From: an uncultured Pelagibacteraceae bacterium
Lineage (GTDB): Bacteria > Pseudomonadota > Alphaproteobacteria > Pelagibacterales > Pelagibacteraceae
Assembly (NCBI GenBank): GCA_902538525.1
Contig: CACBFA010000002.1
Coordinates: forward strand, 90,536 to 154,535
Length of the DNA stretch: 64,000 bases
Direction: 5' to 3'
The notes beneath the pieces were generated by a model. That model was not told where the DNA came from. It searched no databases and was given only the letters and a program-made list of their open reading frames with translations. The position numbers and the translations under genes are program-made. Every line of letters starts with the position of its first letter. Within the stretch, counting starts at the first letter, position 1. Shown here piece by piece: positions 34,096-48,086 of this stretch.

Positions 34096-34806
34096 TTACT
34101 TCTTTTTTTTGTCCGCTGTTTTCTTTTGTTTTTCAATTTGCTCAATTTTATCATTTATTGACATTCGACTAATATTTTTGACTGATTTTCTAATTAAAAC
34201 TTCAGTATTTTTTGATCCAGGAATTGATCCTTTTAAGTATAGCAAATTATTATCTTTATCAGTTTTAATAACTTCAATATTTTGTATAGTTCTCATTTTA
34301 TCTCCCATATGACCAGCCATTTTTTTTCCTTTAAAAACTTTACCTGGGTCTTGTCTTTGCCCTGTAGATCCATGAGATCTGTGAGAAATTGAAACACCGT
34401 GAGTAGCTCTTAATCCTCCAAAGTTGTGTCTTTTCATTGCACCGGCAAAACCTTTACCAATTGTCTTAGATTTAACATCAACAAACTTAACATTCTCAAA
34501 TATTTCTAATCCGATTTCATTTCCTTCTTTAAAATTCTCAATATTTTCTAACCTAAATTCTTTAAGAGTTTTTTTTGGCTCTGTATTTTTTTTTGCAAAA
34601 TAACCTTTCATAGCTTTAGTTAATTTTGAGTTTTTAATTTTTCCAAATCCTATTTGGACTGCACTATATCCACGGTTTTCTTTGTTTATAACGCTTATTA
34701 TTCTTCCAGTTTCCATTTTCAATACAGTGACTGGAACTGATTGACCTGTTTTAAAAAATTCTCTAGACATTCCTATTTTTTTTCCAATTAAAGCCAAATT
34801 ATCCAT
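34096..34806 (-). CDS. rplC: 50S ribosomal protein L3
   Basis: LIGKKIGMSREF; AGAMKRHNFGGLRATHGVSISHRSHGSTG. Confidence 0.97.
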   Translation of the reverse strand: MDNLALIGKKIGMSREFFKTGQSVPVTVLKMETGRIISVINKENRGYSAVQIGFGKIKNSKLTKAMKGYFAKKNTEPKKTLKEFRLENIENFKEGNEIGLEIFENVKFVDVKSKTIGKGFAGAMKRHNFGGLRATHGVSISHRSHGSTGQRQDPGKVFKGKKMAGHMGDKMRTIQNIEVIKTDKDNNLLYLKGSIPGSKNTEVLIRKSVKNISRMSINDKIEQIEKQKKTADKKKK

Positions 34807-35114
34807 TATATTTTTATCTCCACATCTACACCTGATGCTAAATCAAGTTTCATTAGTGCTTCAACTGTTGCAGGTGTAGGTTCAATAATATCAATTAATC
34901 TTTTATGAGTTCTGGTTTCAAATTGTTCTCTACTTTTTTTATCAATATGTGGTGATCTTAATACAGTATATCTCTCTATTTTTGTAGGTAGGGGAATTGG
35001 ACCTTTGATATTTGCTCCTGTTCTTTTAACAGTATTTACGATTTCCTCTGTAGACTGATCCAATACTTTATTATCGTAAGCTCTTAATTTTATTCTAATA
35101 TTTTGTTTATCCAT
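34806..35114 (-). CDS. rpsJ: 30S ribosomal protein S10
   Basis: [45 protein letters not shown]. Confidence 0.98.
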   Translation of the reverse strand: MDKQNIRIKLRAYDNKVLDQSTEEIVNTVKRTGANIKGPIPLPTKIERYTVLRSPHIDKKSREQFETRTHKRLIDIIEPTPATVEALMKLDLASGVDVEIKI

Positions 35115-35116
35115 AG

Positions 35117-37192
35117 TTAACCTGTTTTCTTAATAACCTCATCTTGAACATTTTGTGGAACCTTATCGTAATGATCAAAAAACATTGAGTATTGAGCTCT
35201 ACCTTGTGACATTGATCTTAAACTGTTTATATAACCAAACATATTTGCTAATGGCACCATAGCAGTTATTACTGTTGCGTTACCTCTTTGCTCCTGTGTA
35301 CTTATTTGACCTCTTCTACTATTTAAATCACCTATTACATCTCCCATATAGTCTTCAGGTGTTACTACTTCTACTCTCATAACTGGTTCTAAAAGCTTTA
35401 GAGTTCCTCGAGCACATGCTTCTTTAAAACATTGTCTTGAAGCTAGTTCAAAAGCTAATACACTTGAATCGACATCATGATGCAAACCATCAAGGATTGT
35501 AACCTTATAATCAATAAGTGGAAATCCAGCCAAGATTCCACCATCTGCTATTGTTTCAACACCTTTCTCTACACCAGGTATAAACTCTTTTGGAATGGCT
35601 CCACCTTTAATTTTGCTTTCAACTTCTCTACCTTTACCTGGTTCTAGTGGTTCAACAGATAATTTTACTCTGGCAAACTGTCCGGCTCCTCCACTTTGTT
35701 TTTTATGTGTATAATCAAACTCAGCGGCATTTAATATTGTTTCTCTATAGGCAACTTGAGGAGCTCCTACATTTGCTTCAACTTTGAATTCTCTTTTCAT
35801 TCTATCAACTATAATATCTAGATGTAATTCACCCATTCCTTTAATAATAGTTTGTCCTGACTCTTCATCTGACGAAACTCTAAATGATGGATCCTCTTTA
35901 GCTAATCTTCCTAATGCTTCTCCCATTTTCTCTTGGTCAGCTTTTGATTTTGGCTCAACTGCAATTTCTATAACTGGATCTGGAAATTCCATTGGCTCGA
36001 GTAATACCGGAGTTTCTTTATTTGCTAAAGTATGACCAGTTATTGTATTTTTTAATCCTGCAAGGGCAACTATATCACCTGCGCTTGCTTCTTTAATGTC
36101 TTCTCTTGAATTGGCATGCATTAGAAGCATTCTTCCAACTCTTTCTTCTTTATCTGAAGATGTATTATAAACTCCAGTCCCAGATTTAACTGTACCTGAG
36201 TAAATTCTGATAAATGTAAGACTTCCAACAAATGGATCAGTTGCTACTTTAAAAGCTAAAGCAGAAAAAGGAGCGCTATCTTCAAACTTCATTTCAATTT
36301 TTTCTTCTGATCCGGGTTTTGTTCCCATTATAGATCCAAGATCCTCTGGACTTGGTAAGTAATCTACAACAGCGTCTAATAATGGTTGGACACCTTTATT
36401 TTTAAAAGCAGAACCTGTTAAAACAGGTACGAATTCAAAATTTAAACATCCTTTTCTTACACATTTTATTAAATCTTCCATTTTAATTTCTTCACCACCT
36501 AAATAAGCTTCCATTAATTTTTCATCTTGCTCAACGGCTGTCTCTACTAGTTCTTGTCGATATTTTTCACAAATTTCTTTTAGATCTTCTGGGATTTCTT
36601 TTTCTTCCCATTCCGCTCCAAGATCCTCGTTTTTCCATACAATTGCTTTCATTTTAACTAAATCAACAACTCCTTTTAATGAAGCTTCTATTCCTATTGG
36701 AACCTGCATAACTAGAGGTTTAGCTCCAAGTCTATCTTTAATCATATCTACGCATCTAAAAAAATCTGCACCAGTTCTATCAAGTTTATTAACGAAACAA
36801 ATTCTAGGAACTTTGTACTTATCAGCTTGTCTCCAAACTGTTTCGGATTGAGGCTCAACACCAGCAACTCCATCAAAAACAGCAACTGCACCATCTAAAA
36901 CTTTTAAAGATCTTTCAACTTCAATTGTAAAATCAACATGGCCCGGGGTATCGATAATATTAATTCTATGTTCTCTCCAAAAACAAGTGGTCGCGGCCGA
37001 GGTAATAGTAATCCCTCTTTCCTGCTCTTGTTCCATCCAATCCATCGTTGCAGCGCCATCATGTACTTCACCAATTTTATGACTTTTACCTGTGTAGTAT
37101 AAAATTCTTTCTGTGGTTGTAGTTTTGCCAGCATCGATGTGAGCCATGATACCAATATTTCTATATTTATTTAATGAGTGAGTTTTTGACAT
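35117..37192 (-). CDS. fusA: Elongation factor G
   Basis: [40 protein letters not shown]; start trimmed to [10 protein letters not shown]. Confidence 0.98.
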   Translation of the reverse strand: MSKTHSLNKYRNIGIMAHIDAGKTTTTERILYYTGKSHKIGEVHDGAATMDWMEQEQERGITITSAATTCFWREHRINIIDTPGHVDFTIEVERSLKVLDGAVAVFDGVAGVEPQSETVWRQADKYKVPRICFVNKLDRTGADFFRCVDMIKDRLGAKPLVMQVPIGIEASLKGVVDLVKMKAIVWKNEDLGAEWEEKEIPEDLKEICEKYRQELVETAVEQDEKLMEAYLGGEEIKMEDLIKCVRKGCLNFEFVPVLTGSAFKNKGVQPLLDAVVDYLPSPEDLGSIMGTKPGSEEKIEMKFEDSAPFSALAFKVATDPFVGSLTFIRIYSGTVKSGTGVYNTSSDKEERVGRMLLMHANSREDIKEASAGDIVALAGLKNTITGHTLANKETPVLLEPMEFPDPVIEIAVEPKSKADQEKMGEALGRLAKEDPSFRVSSDEESGQTIIKGMGELHLDIIVDRMKREFKVEANVGAPQVAYRETILNAAEFDYTHKKQSGGAGQFARVKLSVEPLEPGKGREVESKIKGGAIPKEFIPGVEKGVETIADGGILAGFPLIDYKVTILDGLHHDVDSSVLAFELASRQCFKEACARGTLKLLEPVMRVEVVTPEDYMGDVIGDLNSRRGQISTQEQRGNATVITAMVPLANMFGYINSLRSMSQGRAQYSMFFDHYDKVPQNVQDEVIKKTG

Positions 37193-37197
37193 ATTTC

Positions 37198-37668
37198 TTA
37201 CCATCTAAAATGTGCAAAAGCTTTGTTAGACTCTGCCATTTTATGTGTATCTTCTTTCTTTTTTATTGCTGATCCTCTATTTTGATAAGCATCAAATATT
37301 TCATTAAATAGTTTATCAGACATTTTTTTATCTTTTCTTTTTCTAGATGCATCTATTATCCATCTTAATGCTAATGCTTGTGATCTTTTAGCCTTAACTT
37401 CAACTGGAACTTGATATGTGGCACCCCCAACTCTTCTTGATCTAACTTCGACTGATGGTCTTACATTATTTATTGCATCATTAAATACTGTTAAAGGCTC
37501 GTCTTTTGATTTTGATTTTATTTTATCAATTGCATCATAAACTATTTTTTCTGCAATAGTTTTTTTACCATCTAGCATTATTGAATTTATTAACTTTGGT
37601 ATTATTACTGATTTAAATTTTGGATCTACTATAGGAATTTTTTTTGGAGCTTTTCTTTTTCTAGACAT
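37198..37668 (-). CDS. rpsG: 30S ribosomal protein S7
   Basis: [27 protein letters not shown]. Confidence 0.98.
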   Translation of the reverse strand: MSRKRKAPKKIPIVDPKFKSVIIPKLINSIMLDGKKTIAEKIVYDAIDKIKSKSKDEPLTVFNDAINNVRPSVEVRSRRVGGATYQVPVEVKAKRSQALALRWIIDASRKRKDKKMSDKLFNEIFDAYQNRGSAIKKKEDTHKMAESNKAFAHFRW

Positions 37669-37670
37669 CT

Positions 37671-38042
37671 TTATTTACCTTTTTTTGTTCCATATAAAGA
37701 ACGTCTTTGTTTTCTATTGGCAACTCCTTGGGTATCTAAATTACCACGAAGTATATGATATCTAACACCAGGTAAATCTTTAACTCGTCCACCTCTTATT
37801 AGTACTACAGAGTGTTCTTGCAAATTATGTCCTTCTCCAGGTATATACGCTGTGACTTCAAAACCATTTGATAATCTAACTCTCGCAACTTTTCTTAATG
37901 CTGAGTTCGGTTTCTTTGGAGTTGTTGTGTAAACTTTTACACAAACACCTCTTTTTAAAGGTTGTTTTTGCAGTGCAGGAACTTTATTCCTAGCGATCTG
38001 TTTTTCTCTTCCTTTTCTTAACAACTGGTTAATAGTTGGCAT
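37671..38042 (-). CDS. rpsL: 30S ribosomal protein S12
   Basis: [31 protein letters not shown]. Confidence 0.98.
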   Translation of the reverse strand: MPTINQLLRKGREKQIARNKVPALQKQPLKRGVCVKVYTTTPKKPNSALRKVARVRLSNGFEVTAYIPGEGHNLQEHSVVLIRGGRVKDLPGVRYHILRGNLDTQGVANRKQRRSLYGTKKGK

Positions 38043-38141
38043 AAAATTCTATATTAGTTTGATTTTAGATGAAATAACTGTCAGGTTATTTGTGGCAGCG
38101 TTTAGTGCACTAGTCACTACATTCCAACCAAAAACACGCAC

Positions 38142-38169
38142 AAAATACTATAGAAATTCCATTTGTCAA
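38142..38169 (-). promoter_or_regulatory. Candidate sigma70-type promoter for rpsL-rpsG-fusA and downstream genes
   Basis: On the minus strand TTGACA (38169-38164), 16-bp spacer, TATTTT (38147-38142), in the 156-bp rpoC-rpsL gap. Confidence 0.55.
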
Positions 38170-38198
38170 ATTAAAAGACATGGAAAAATGACGAATTT

Positions 38199-41100
38199 TT
38201 ATTGATTTATAGGGCTTTCTGCTTGCTCAATCTTCTCGTTCTCAGCAATGAATTTTTCATCGTCTAAACGAGCTTTCTTGTTCCACAAATTTTTAACAGA
38301 TCCAGTTCCAGCAGGAACTAATCGACCAACAATTACATTTTCTTTTAATCCTGATAGTTTATCTACTTTACCTTTAATCGCAGCATCTGTTAAAACTCTT
38401 GTTGTTTCTTGGAAGGAAGCAGCTGAAATAAATGACTCTGTTTGAAGTGAAGCTTTAGTTATTCCCATTAAAACTCTTTCTCCTACAGCTGGATTTTTAC
38501 CATCTTTAATTAACTGCTCATTCATATTTTCAAATCTTATTCTATCGATAATTTCTCCAGGAAGTAATGAGCTGTCACCTTGTGTTTTAACTTCAATTTT
38601 TTTCAACATTTGTCTTAAAATAACTTCAATGTGCTTATCATTGATAATTACACCTTGGAGTCTATAGACATCTTGAACTTGGTTAACAAAGTATTCAGTT
38701 AATTCTTCTATACCCAATATTCTTAGAATATCATGAGGTAATGGTTGACCATCTAACAGATACTCACCTTTTTTTATTTTTTCTCCTTGATTAAAATTAA
38801 TATGTTTTCCTTTTGGAATTAAATAACTTGAAGTATCACCATTTTCAGATTCAATTGTTACTCTTTGCTTACCTCTTACCTCTTTACCAAATATTACTTT
38901 ACCATCATTCTCTGCGATAATTGCGCTATCTTTTGCTTTTCTTGCTTCAAATAATTCAGCTACTCTCGGTAGACCTCCTGTAATATCTTTAGTTTTTGTT
39001 GTTTCTTTGGGTAGTCTAGCTATTACATCTCCAGCTGAAATTTTTTGACCATCTTTAACAGATAATATTGAGTCTGGAACTAAGTAGTATCTTGCTTCAT
39101 TATCATCGGCTTTTTTAACAACATTTCCTTTTGCATCTCTTAAAGTAATTCTAGGTTTTAAATCAGTATTTTTAGATTGAGTTTTCCAATCAACAACTGC
39201 TTTAGTAGAAATTCCAGTTGCATCATCTGTTGTTTCTGCGATTGATACACCATCAATCAAATCCACATAATTTGCTATTCCATCTTTTTCAGCAATAACT
39301 GGTGTTGTATATGGGTCCCACTCACATATTTTTGAACCTTTTTTAACTTTATCTCCACTCTCAAAAAAAAGTTTTGATCCATATGGAACCTTATATGCGG
39401 CGACTTGTAATCCATTGTCATCTTCTATTGATAATTCGGTATTTCTTCCCATTACAATTAAATTCTTCTTTGAATCTAATAATAAGTTTGTATTTACAAT
39501 CTTTAATATTCCATCATTATTTGATACAATTTGAGAATCTTGTTTAACTGAAGCTGTTCCACCAACGTGGAAAGTTCTCATTGTAAGCTGTGTTCCTGGC
39601 TCACCTATAGATTGGGCTGATATCATTCCAATCGCTTCACCAACATGCACCATTTTACCTCTTGATAAATCTCTTCCGTAACAGGTAGCACATACGCCTT
39701 CTTTCAAACTACATGTCATTACTGAGTAAACATTCAAGTTTTTTACACCCGCAGAGTCTATTTTTTCGCATGCAGCTTCATCAATCATGCTATTCTTTTT
39801 AATTAAAACTTCACCTGTTAAAGGATTTTTTACGTCTTTTGCTGTTACTCTCCCTAGAGCTCTTTCTGACAAGCTAACCATTATGTTTCCACCTTCCAAA
39901 ACTTCAGTTAGTTTTATGTAGCTTGGATTATCACATTTTACTTGAGTGATAGTTAAATCTTGAGCAACATCACAAAGTCTTCTCGTTAAATATCCAGAAC
40001 TTGCTGTTTTTAATGCAGTATCAGCTAGTCCTTTTCTTGCACCATGAGTAGAGTTAAAATATTCTAGAGCAGTTAAACCTTCTTTAAAATTTGATGTTAT
40101 TGGAGACTCTATAATTTCTCCAGATGGTTTTGCAATTAAACCTCTCATACCTGCTAATTGCTTCATTTGTGCTGCAGAACCTCTTGCTCCACTGTCTGCC
40201 ATCATAAATACTGAATTAATTTTTAGACCATCTTCTGTCATCTCTGTAGCAGAAATTCTTTTCATCATTTCAGATGCAACTTTATCCGTACATTTTGACC
40301 AAGCATCAATAACTTTATTATATTTTTCACCTCTAGTTATTAATCCCTCTGCGTATTGGTTTTCATAATCCGATATTAATTTTTTTGTCTCATCAATTAA
40401 TTGCTGTTTGTTATCTGGAATTACTAGATCATCTTTACCAAATGATATTCCAGCTTTAAATGCATGTTTAAATCCTAGATCTTTTAATTTGTCGCAAAAT
40501 ATTACTGTACTTTTCTGTCCAGAAAATCGGAAAACATGATCAATAACCTCAGAAACTATTTTCTTAGGCAATAATCTGTCAACTAATGCAAATTTATTAT
40601 TTATATTTTTTGGAATTAAGTTTGCTAATAAAAATCTTCCAGCTGTACTAATATGTTTTTCATATTTAGTATTACCCTTTTCATCAACTGTTGCAAATCT
40701 TGAGACAATTCTTGAATGAACTTTAATTTGACCAATTTCTAATGCATGTTCAATCTCTGATGTATTAACAAAATATCCTTCAACTCTGTCAGTTTGATAT
40801 GGTGGTTGAGAAAGATAGTAAATTCCCAAAATCATATCCTGACTTGGAACAATTATTGGTTTTCCATTTGATGGGCTTAAAATATTATTTGTAGACATCA
40901 TTAAAACTCTTGCTTCCAGTTGTGCTTCTAAACTCAAAGGTACGTGTACTGCCATTTGATCACCGTCAAAATCAGCATTAAAAGCTGCACATGTTAATGG
41001 ATGTAATTCAATTGCATTTCCTTCAATTAATTTTGGTTCAAATGCTTGAACACCTAATCTATGTAATGTCGGAGCTCTATTTAATATAACCGGATGCTCT

Positions 41101-42362
41101 CTTACAATTAATTCTAAAGCATCCCAAACTTCATTTCTCTCTCTTTCGACAAGTTTTTTTGCTTGCTTTATTGTAGAAGCTAATCCAAGTTTATTTAACC
41201 TTGCGTATAAAAAAGGTTTAAATAACTCAAGCGCCATTTTTTTTGGAAGCCCACATTCATGTAATTTTAGGTCAGGACCAACAACAATTACTGATCTTCC
41301 AGAGTAATCTACTCTTTTACCCAACAAATTTTGTCTGAATCTTCCTTGTTTACCTTTCAGCATCTCTGCTAATGATTTTAGAGGCCTTTTGCCTGTTCCT
41401 GTAATAACTCTTCCTCTTCTACCATTATCAAATAAAGCATCTACAGACTCTTGAAGCATCCGTTTTTCATTCCTTACAATGATGTCTGGAGCTTTAAGAT
41501 CCATCAATCTTTTTAAACGATTATTTCTATTTATAACTCTTCTATATAAATCATTTAAATCAGAAGTAGCAAATCTACCTCCATCTAGTGGCACTAAAGG
41601 TCTTAACTCAGGAGGGATCACTGGTATGGTTGTTAAAATCATCCATTCTGGTTTATTTCCAGTCTCTATAAAAGACTCAATTAATTTTAATCTTTTAATT
41701 GATCTTTCTTCTGAAACTTTTGATTTTGTTTCTTTAATAGACTTAATCAAAGTTTCTTTTTCTTGATCTAAATCTATTGATTTTAAAATTTCTAGAATTG
41801 CTTCGGCTCCAATTCCTGCAGTAAATGATTCTTCTCCATACTCATCTTGATATTTTATAAGTTCTTCTTCCCCTAAAAGCTGGTTTTTCTTAAGTCCTGT
41901 TAAGCCTGGTTCAATAACTATAAAGTTTTCAAAATAGAGTACTCTTTCCACCTCTTTAAGTTTCATGTCTATCGCGAGAGATATTCTGCTTGGTAAAGAC
42001 TTTAAGAACCATATGTGAGCAACTGGAGTTGCTAGATTAATATGGCCCATTCTTTCACGTCTTACATTTGACTTTGTAACTTCAACTCCACATTTTTCAC
42101 ATATAATGCCTCTGAATTTCATTCTTTTGTACTTACCACAAAGACATTCATAATCTTTTATTGGTCCAAATATTCTTGCACAAAATAATCCATCTTTTTC
42201 AGGTCTAAAAGTTCTATAATTTATTGTTTCTGGCTTTTTAATTTCTCCATAAGTCCAAGATTTAATCTTTTCTGGACTAGCAAGAGTTATTTTAATGCTA
42301 TTAAAATTTTGTGCTTCAGAAATTTCTGAGGACTTGAATAGATCTGTTAATTCTTTACTCAT
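38199..42362 (-). CDS. rpoC: RNA polymerase beta' subunit
   Basis: 1387 aa; [16 protein letters not shown]; zinc site [22 protein letters not shown]. Confidence 0.99.
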   Translation of the reverse strand: MSKELTDLFKSSEISEAQNFNSIKITLASPEKIKSWTYGEIKKPETINYRTFRPEKDGLFCARIFGPIKDYECLCGKYKRMKFRGIICEKCGVEVTKSNVRRERMGHINLATPVAHIWFLKSLPSRISLAIDMKLKEVERVLYFENFIVIEPGLTGLKKNQLLGEEELIKYQDEYGEESFTAGIGAEAILEILKSIDLDQEKETLIKSIKETKSKVSEERSIKRLKLIESFIETGNKPEWMILTTIPVIPPELRPLVPLDGGRFATSDLNDLYRRVINRNNRLKRLMDLKAPDIIVRNEKRMLQESVDALFDNGRRGRVITGTGKRPLKSLAEMLKGKQGRFRQNLLGKRVDYSGRSVIVVGPDLKLHECGLPKKMALELFKPFLYARLNKLGLASTIKQAKKLVERERNEVWDALELIVREHPVILNRAPTLHRLGVQAFEPKLIEGNAIELHPLTCAAFNADFDGDQMAVHVPLSLEAQLEARVLMMSTNNILSPSNGKPIIVPSQDMILGIYYLSQPPYQTDRVEGYFVNTSEIEHALEIGQIKVHSRIVSRFATVDEKGNTKYEKHISTAGRFLLANLIPKNINNKFALVDRLLPKKIVSEVIDHVFRFSGQKSTVIFCDKLKDLGFKHAFKAGISFGKDDLVIPDNKQQLIDETKKLISDYENQYAEGLITRGEKYNKVIDAWSKCTDKVASEMMKRISATEMTEDGLKINSVFMMADSGARGSAAQMKQLAGMRGLIAKPSGEIIESPITSNFKEGLTALEYFNSTHGARKGLADTALKTASSGYLTRRLCDVAQDLTITQVKCDNPSYIKLTEVLEGGNIMVSLSERALGRVTAKDVKNPLTGEVLIKKNSMIDEAACEKIDSAGVKNLNVYSVMTCSLKEGVCATCYGRDLSRGKMVHVGEAIGMISAQSIGEPGTQLTMRTFHVGGTASVKQDSQIVSNNDGILKIVNTNLLLDSKKNLIVMGRNTELSIEDDNGLQVAAYKVPYGSKLFFESGDKVKKGSKICEWDPYTTPVIAEKDGIANYVDLIDGVSIAETTDDATGISTKAVVDWKTQSKNTDLKPRITLRDAKGNVVKKADDNEARYYLVPDSILSVKDGQKISAGDVIARLPKETTKTKDITGGLPRVAELFEARKAKDSAIIAENDGKVIFGKEVRGKQRVTIESENGDTSSYLIPKGKHINFNQGEKIKKGEYLLDGQPLPHDILRILGIEELTEYFVNQVQDVYRLQGVIINDKHIEVILRQMLKKIEVKTQGDSSLLPGEIIDRIRFENMNEQLIKDGKNPAVGERVLMGITKASLQTESFISAASFQETTRVLTDAAIKGKVDKLSGLKENVIVGRLVPAGTGSVKNLWNKKARLDDEKFIAENEKIEQAESPINQ

Positions 42363-42363
42363 A

Positions 42364-45300
42364 TTAATTTAGCTCCACATTTAGCGCTAAAGATTTGATT
42401 TCCTTAACCAAAACATTAAATGATTCTGGTATTCCAGATTCAAAATTTTCTTCGCCTTTTACAATTGTTTCATATACTTTTACCCTACCAGCTACATCAT
42501 CGGACTTAACTGTTAGGATTTCTTGCAATGTATATGAAGCACCATATGCTTCTAACGCCCAAACTTCCATTTCTCCAAATCTCTGACCACCTAGTTGTGC
42601 TTTACCTCCTAGCGGTTGTTGGGTCACTAAGCTGTATGGTCCGGTAGATCTTGCATGAATTTTATCTTCTACTAGATGGTGAAGCTTTAACATATAAATT
42701 GTTCCAACAGTGACAGATCTATCAAATTTCTCACCAGTTCTTCCATCCCACAGAGTTGTTTGACCAGAATTTGGTAGTTCTGCTAGCTCTAACATTTTTG
42801 TAACATCATTTTCTTTAGCGCCATCAAATACAGGTGTGGCTATTGGAACACCGTGTCTTATATTTGAACATAAATCTTCAAATTCTGATTGATTTAGTTT
42901 TTCAATATCTTCATCATATATCTCTTTTCCATAAACATTTTTTAAGAATGCTTTAATTTTTTCTGTTTTTTCAATTTTCTTTTGATTTTCATTTACTAAT
43001 TTATTAAGTTTTTCGCCTAACTCTGTGCAGGACCATCCTAAGTGTGTTTCTAATATTTGACCAACATTCATCCTGCTTGGAACTCCTAACGGATTAAGGA
43101 CAATATCTACTGGTTTCCCATTTTCTCTGTAGGGCATATCTTCAACTGGAACTATTTTACTTACAACTCCCTTGTTTCCATGCCTTCCTGACATCTTATC
43201 TCCAGGTCTCAATCTTCTCTTAATCGCAACGAAAACTTTTACCATTTTCATAACACTGGGTAATAAATCATCCCCTTGTCTAATTTTTAAAACTTTATCC
43301 TCAAATCTGTCTTGGATATCTTGTTTTGCGCTATTGTACTGGTCTTTAATTTGAGACAATGAGGAGTGTTTTGCTTTATCTTCAATAGATATTTTAAATA
43401 AGTCAGATACAGGTAAATTATTAATCATATCATCAGATATTATTGTATTTGCTTCCACGTCTTTAATTTTCTTATTAATCTTGGTACCATTTAATATAGA
43501 AGAAACTCTTTGTTTAATACTTCTCTCTAGTATTTCTTCCTCAACTTTTTTATCCTCTTGAACACTTTCTATTTCTGCTCTCTCAATAGTTATTGATCTT
43601 TCATCTTTATCAATACCATGTCTGTTAAAAACTCTTACATCAACTACTATTCCGCCACTTCCGCTAGGCATTTTTAATGATGTATCTGTTACATCTATGG
43701 CTTTTTCACCAAATATTGATCTTAATAATTTTTCTTCAGGACCTGATGCAGTATCTCCTTTCGGAGTTACTTTTCCAACCAATATATCTCCCGGTTTAAC
43801 TTCAGCTCCTATGTAAACTATGCCTGATTCATCTAAATTCTTTAAAGATTCTTCATTAACATTTGGTATGTCTCTTGTTATATCTTCTTCACCTAATTTA
43901 GTATCTCTTGCCATTACTTCATATTCCTCGATATGAATAGAAGTAAACACATCATCAGTTACGCATCTTTCTGAGATCAGTATAGAATCTTCAAAGTTAT
44001 AACCTTGCCAAGGCATGAATGCTACAGTAACATTTTTGCCAAGTGCTAGTTCTCCAACTTTAGTCGATGGACCATCGGCTATGATATCACCAGATTTAAC
44101 CTTATCTCCAACTCGCACTAATGGTTTTTGGTTTATGCATGTGTTTTGATTAGATCTTTTAAATTTTTGTAAATTATAAATATCTACACCCGATTTAGAA
44201 TAATCTTTTTCGCTAGACGCTTTAATTACTATTCTTTTACCATCAATTTTATCAACAACTCCGTCACGTCTGGCAACTATTGTTACACCTGAGTCAAGTG
44301 CTACATCACTTTCAATTCCTGTTCCAACTAGTGGAGCCTCTGGTTTTAACAAAGGCACTGCTTGTCTCATCATGTTAGAACCCATTAATGCTCTGTTAGC
44401 ATCGTCATTTTCCAAAAATGGTATTAGAGAAGCTGCTACTGATACAAGTTGCTTTGGAGAAACATCAATGTAATCGATATTATCAGGTTTAGCTAAAATG
44501 AAATTTAAGTTTTGTCTGCATGAAACTAATTCTTCGGTAAATTTTCCATTTTTGTCTAATAAAGAATTAGCCTGAGCGATTGTAAATTTGGTCTCTTCCA
44601 TAGCTGACAAATATTCAATGTTATTTTGTACGACACCATCTTTTACTTTTTTATAAGGACTTTCGATAAAGCCATATTTGTTTATTTTTGAGTAAGTAGA
44701 GAGGCTATTTATTAATCCTATGTTTGGTCCCTCGGGTGTCTCTATAGGACAAATTCTGCCATAGTGAGTAGGATGAACGTCTCTAACCTCAAATCCCGCC
44801 CTTTCTCTTGTTAAACCACCTGGACCTAATGCAGAAACTCTTCTTTTGTGAGTTATTTCTGATAGTGGATTAGTTTGATCCATAAATTGTGATAATTGAG
44901 ATGTTGCAAAGAAATCTTTTAAAGAAATCGTAAGAGGTTTAGCATTTATTAAATCCTGTGGCATTGCAGATTCAACATCTAATGTTGTCATTTTTTCTTT
45001 AATTGCTCTTTCCATTCTGTAGACACCTATACGAGCTTGATTTTCTACCAATTCTCCCACAGATCGCACTCTTCTATTGCCCAAGTGATCAATATCATCA
45101 ACTTCATCTTTACCATCTCTGAGGTCTAGCATTTTTTGAATAATTGCAAGTATGTCGTCGTTTCTTAAAATTGTAATTTTATCAGAACAGGATAATTCTA
45201 AACGAGAATTCATTTTTACTCTTCCCACATCAGATAAATCATATCTATCAGAACTAAAGAATAGATTGTTGAATATTTGAGTAGCTATTTCTATAGTAGG

Positions 45301-46446
45301 AGGCTCACCAGGTCTTAAAACTTTATATATTTCTGTTATTGCATCATTTTTACTCTCATTTTTATCGTTAAAAATACTCAGTAATAAATATGGGCCCTTA
45401 CTTATTGGATTTGTTCTAGAAATATCTAATGCTTTGATGTCAGCTTCAATTATTTTGCCAATTATAGTTTCATTTAACTCTGTTCCAATTTTAAATATAT
45501 CTTCACCAACGGTAATATCTCTATGCAAGAATTTTCCATACAAAGACTCACTAGAAACAAAAATTTCTTTTAAACCATCATTTGAAAGTTTTTTTGCAGT
45601 TAAAAAATTTATTTTTTCACCGAGTTTTACAACTGTTTTATTGCTTTTCGCGTCTATTACTTCCTCAGAAAAATTTTTAGCTTTATAGTTTTCTGGATCA
45701 AACTTTGTTTTCCATTTATTTAAGCTTTTATCATAACTTAAAGTTTCTTTTTGATAAAATTCATCGACAATATCATTTTTTGAATATCCCAAAGCTTGTA
45801 GTAATGTAGAAACTAATATTTTCTTTTTTCTATCTATTCTGAAATATAATAAATCCTTAACATCAAACTCAAAATCTAACCATGATCCACGATTTGGTAT
45901 AACACGACAATTAAATAATAATTTACCACTTGCGTGAGATTTACCTTTGTCATGATCAAAAAATACACCAGGACTTCTATGCATTTGATTTACTACAACT
46001 CTTTGCACACCATTGGTAATAAATGTTCCACTATTAGTCATCATAGGGACTTCGCCCATATAAACTTCTTGTTCTTTTGCTGATAAAATATCTTTAGTAT
46101 TATTTTCTTGATCTATTTCATAAACTACTAATCGTAGTGTACACTTTAAAGCTGCAGAATAAGTCAAACCTCTGGCAATACATTCTTCGACATCAAATTT
46201 TGGTTTCTCTAATTTATATGAAACGTACTCTAATGTTGCTTTATCATTTAAATCTTCAATCGGGAAAATACTTTTAAAAACTCTATCAAAACCTTTTACA
46301 AGATGTTGCTCAACATCTTGTTTAAATTCTGTAAGTTCTTTATATGAATTTTTTTGAACTTCTATAAGATTTGGAATAGATAAACTCTCTTTTAGCTTAC
46401 CAAAACTTTTTCTAATATTTTTCTTTTCTGTAAAAGATAATTGCAT
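42364..46446 (-). CDS. rpoB: RNA polymerase beta subunit
   Basis: 1360 aa; [39 protein letters not shown]. Confidence 0.99.
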   Translation of the reverse strand: MQLSFTEKKNIRKSFGKLKESLSIPNLIEVQKNSYKELTEFKQDVEQHLVKGFDRVFKSIFPIEDLNDKATLEYVSYKLEKPKFDVEECIARGLTYSAALKCTLRLVVYEIDQENNTKDILSAKEQEVYMGEVPMMTNSGTFITNGVQRVVVNQMHRSPGVFFDHDKGKSHASGKLLFNCRVIPNRGSWLDFEFDVKDLLYFRIDRKKKILVSTLLQALGYSKNDIVDEFYQKETLSYDKSLNKWKTKFDPENYKAKNFSEEVIDAKSNKTVVKLGEKINFLTAKKLSNDGLKEIFVSSESLYGKFLHRDITVGEDIFKIGTELNETIIGKIIEADIKALDISRTNPISKGPYLLLSIFNDKNESKNDAITEIYKVLRPGEPPTIEIATQIFNNLFFSSDRYDLSDVGRVKMNSRLELSCSDKITILRNDDILAIIQKMLDLRDGKDEVDDIDHLGNRRVRSVGELVENQARIGVYRMERAIKEKMTTLDVESAMPQDLINAKPLTISLKDFFATSQLSQFMDQTNPLSEITHKRRVSALGPGGLTRERAGFEVRDVHPTHYGRICPIETPEGPNIGLINSLSTYSKINKYGFIESPYKKVKDGVVQNNIEYLSAMEETKFTIAQANSLLDKNGKFTEELVSCRQNLNFILAKPDNIDYIDVSPKQLVSVAASLIPFLENDDANRALMGSNMMRQAVPLLKPEAPLVGTGIESDVALDSGVTIVARRDGVVDKIDGKRIVIKASSEKDYSKSGVDIYNLQKFKRSNQNTCINQKPLVRVGDKVKSGDIIADGPSTKVGELALGKNVTVAFMPWQGYNFEDSILISERCVTDDVFTSIHIEEYEVMARDTKLGEEDITRDIPNVNEESLKNLDESGIVYIGAEVKPGDILVGKVTPKGDTASGPEEKLLRSIFGEKAIDVTDTSLKMPSGSGGIVVDVRVFNRHGIDKDERSITIERAEIESVQEDKKVEEEILERSIKQRVSSILNGTKINKKIKDVEANTIISDDMINNLPVSDLFKISIEDKAKHSSLSQIKDQYNSAKQDIQDRFEDKVLKIRQGDDLLPSVMKMVKVFVAIKRRLRPGDKMSGRHGNKGVVSKIVPVEDMPYRENGKPVDIVLNPLGVPSRMNVGQILETHLGWSCTELGEKLNKLVNENQKKIEKTEKIKAFLKNVYGKEIYDEDIEKLNQSEFEDLCSNIRHGVPIATPVFDGAKENDVTKMLELAELPNSGQTTLWDGRTGEKFDRSVTVGTIYMLKLHHLVEDKIHARSTGPYSLVTQQPLGGKAQLGGQRFGEMEVWALEAYGASYTLQEILTVKSDDVAGRVKVYETIVKGEENFESGIPESFNVLVKEIKSLALNVELN

Positions 46447-46494
46447 CTCAACTACTGATTAAATAAATTTAACCAGCTAAAAATCCTATCTAAT

Positions 46495-46866
46495 TTATTT
46501 TAGTTCTACTTTTGCGCCTGCTGCTTCGAGTTTTTGCTTAATCTCTTCTGCTTCTTTTTTATTAACACCTGTTTTGACTTCTTTCGGTGCACCTTCAACT
46601 AAATCTTTTGCTTCTTTAAGACCTAAAGCAGTAATTGCTCTAACTTCTTTAATAACATTTATTTTTTTATCACCTGCAGCTGTAAGCATAATCGTAAATT
46701 CGTCTTTTTCCTCAGCTGGTGCTGCTCCACCTGCTGCTGCTGGTGCTGCTGCTACAGCTGCTGCTGCAGTAACTCCCCATTTTTCTTCTAGTTGTTTTGA
46801 AAGTTCAGCTGCTTCAACAACAGTTAAACTTGATAAGTCATCTATAATTTTATTTAAGTCAGCCAT
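46495..46866 (-). CDS. rplL: 50S ribosomal protein L7/L12
   Basis: [47 protein letters not shown]. Confidence 0.98.
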   Translation of the reverse strand: MADLNKIIDDLSSLTVVEAAELSKQLEEKWGVTAAAAVAAAPAAAGGAAPAEEKDEFTIMLTAAGDKKINVIKEVRAITALGLKEAKDLVEGAPKEVKTGVNKKEAEEIKQKLEAAGAKVELK

Positions 46867-46884
46867 ATTAAATCTTGTCCCTGG

Positions 46885-47394
46885 TTATTTTTTTGATTTT
46901 TCGAGCGCTAAAATAGCGATTTTTGACGCCGGCGCAAGTAAAATACTTGCTATTTTTTGTGCTGGAGACCTCAATATTCCTACTATTTTAGCTCTAGCTT
47001 CATCTAATGAAGGTAGAGTAGCTACATTTTTGACGCCTGCAACGTCTAATATATCGGATCCCATGATTCCACCTAGAATCTTTAGGTTTTCATTTTCTTT
47101 GGAGAAATTTGTTAAAATTTTTGCAGAGGTTATTGCATCTTCGGAGAGTGCTACCGCAGTTGGGCCTGAAAACAAATTAGACAGATCTTTACATCTGGTT
47201 TTTTCCAACGCTAATTTTGTTATTCTATTATTTGTAATTTTAAATTTTATTCCGTGTTCTCTCATTTTAGCTCTCAGGTCATCGAGTTGACTCATGGTTA
47301 AACCCTGATAATGAGTTACAATTACAGCTTCAGACATTTCAAACTGATTTGTCATATCAGAAATATATTTTTTCTTTTGTTCCTTATTCATCAT
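46885..47394 (-). CDS. rplJ: 50S ribosomal protein L10
   Basis: ITNNRITKLALEKT; position rplK-rplA-rplJ-rplL. Confidence 0.95.
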   Translation of the reverse strand: MMNKEQKKKYISDMTNQFEMSEAVIVTHYQGLTMSQLDDLRAKMREHGIKFKITNNRITKLALEKTRCKDLSNLFSGPTAVALSEDAITSAKILTNFSKENENLKILGGIMGSDILDVAGVKNVATLPSLDEARAKIVGILRSPAQKIASILLAPASKIAILALEKSKK

Positions 47395-47396
47395 AA

Positions 47397-48086
47397 CTAA
47401 ATACTCTTACCTAATTTGATTTTGTATGAAACACCCATCGTTGAGGTTAGGAAAATTTGTTTAATCAAATCTCCCTTAATTGTATTATTTAACTTTTCTT
47501 TCTCTAATGCATCGATCACTGCATTAAAATTCTTTATTAATTTATCGTCTGCAAAAGATTTATTTCCTATACTCACACCTATATTTCCATCTTTATCATT
47601 TCTTAATTCAACTTGACCGGATTTTGCATCATTTACAGCTTTTTTCACATCGTTAGTTACTGAGCCTAATTTAGGATTTGGCATTAGTCCTTTTGGACCA
47701 AGAACTTTTCCTAATTTTGAAAGTTTAATCATCATACCAGGTGTACATATTAATTTTTCAAAATTTATATTACCTGACTTAATTTCATCTATAAGTTCAT
47801 CGCCACCTACAACTTCAGCTCCTGAATCTTTTGCTTCTTGAAATTTATTCTCCTCACAAACAACACCCACTTTTACTTTTTTTGAACTTCCACCAGGTAA
47901 ATTAATAACTGTTCTAATATTGATCTCGTTTTTCTTTTGCTTATTATTTATTTGCAAACTTAGATCTAAAGATTCATCAAATTTTGTTGTACAATTCTGT
48001 TTTATAATAGGAATTAATTTATCAACTGCCTCAGATTGTAAATCTCTTGTCTTTTCTGGTAATTTTTTATATCTTTTTGATGACAT
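47397..48086 (-). CDS. rplA: 50S ribosomal protein L1
   Basis: GKVLGPKGLMPNPKLGSVTNDVKKAV. Confidence 0.97.
   Translation of the reverse strand: MSSKRYKKLPEKTRDLQSEAVDKLIPIIKQNCTTKFDESLDLSLQINNKQKKNEINIRTVINLPGGSSKKVKVGVVCEENKFQEAKDSGAEVVGGDELIDEIKSGNINFEKLICTPGMMIKLSKLGKVLGPKGLMPNPKLGSVTNDVKKAVNDAKSGQVELRNDKDGNIGVSIGNKSFADDKLIKNFNAVIDALEKEKLNNTIKGDLIKQIFLTSTMGVSYKIKLGKSI

Noticed and set aside
46574-47290. 238-aa plus-strand ORF antisense to rplL/rplJ
   Set aside because: Lies opposite two well-supported r-protein genes; Ser/Ala-rich low-complexity translation is a shadow of the Ala/Lys-rich L7/L12 and L10 codons; no family resemblance.
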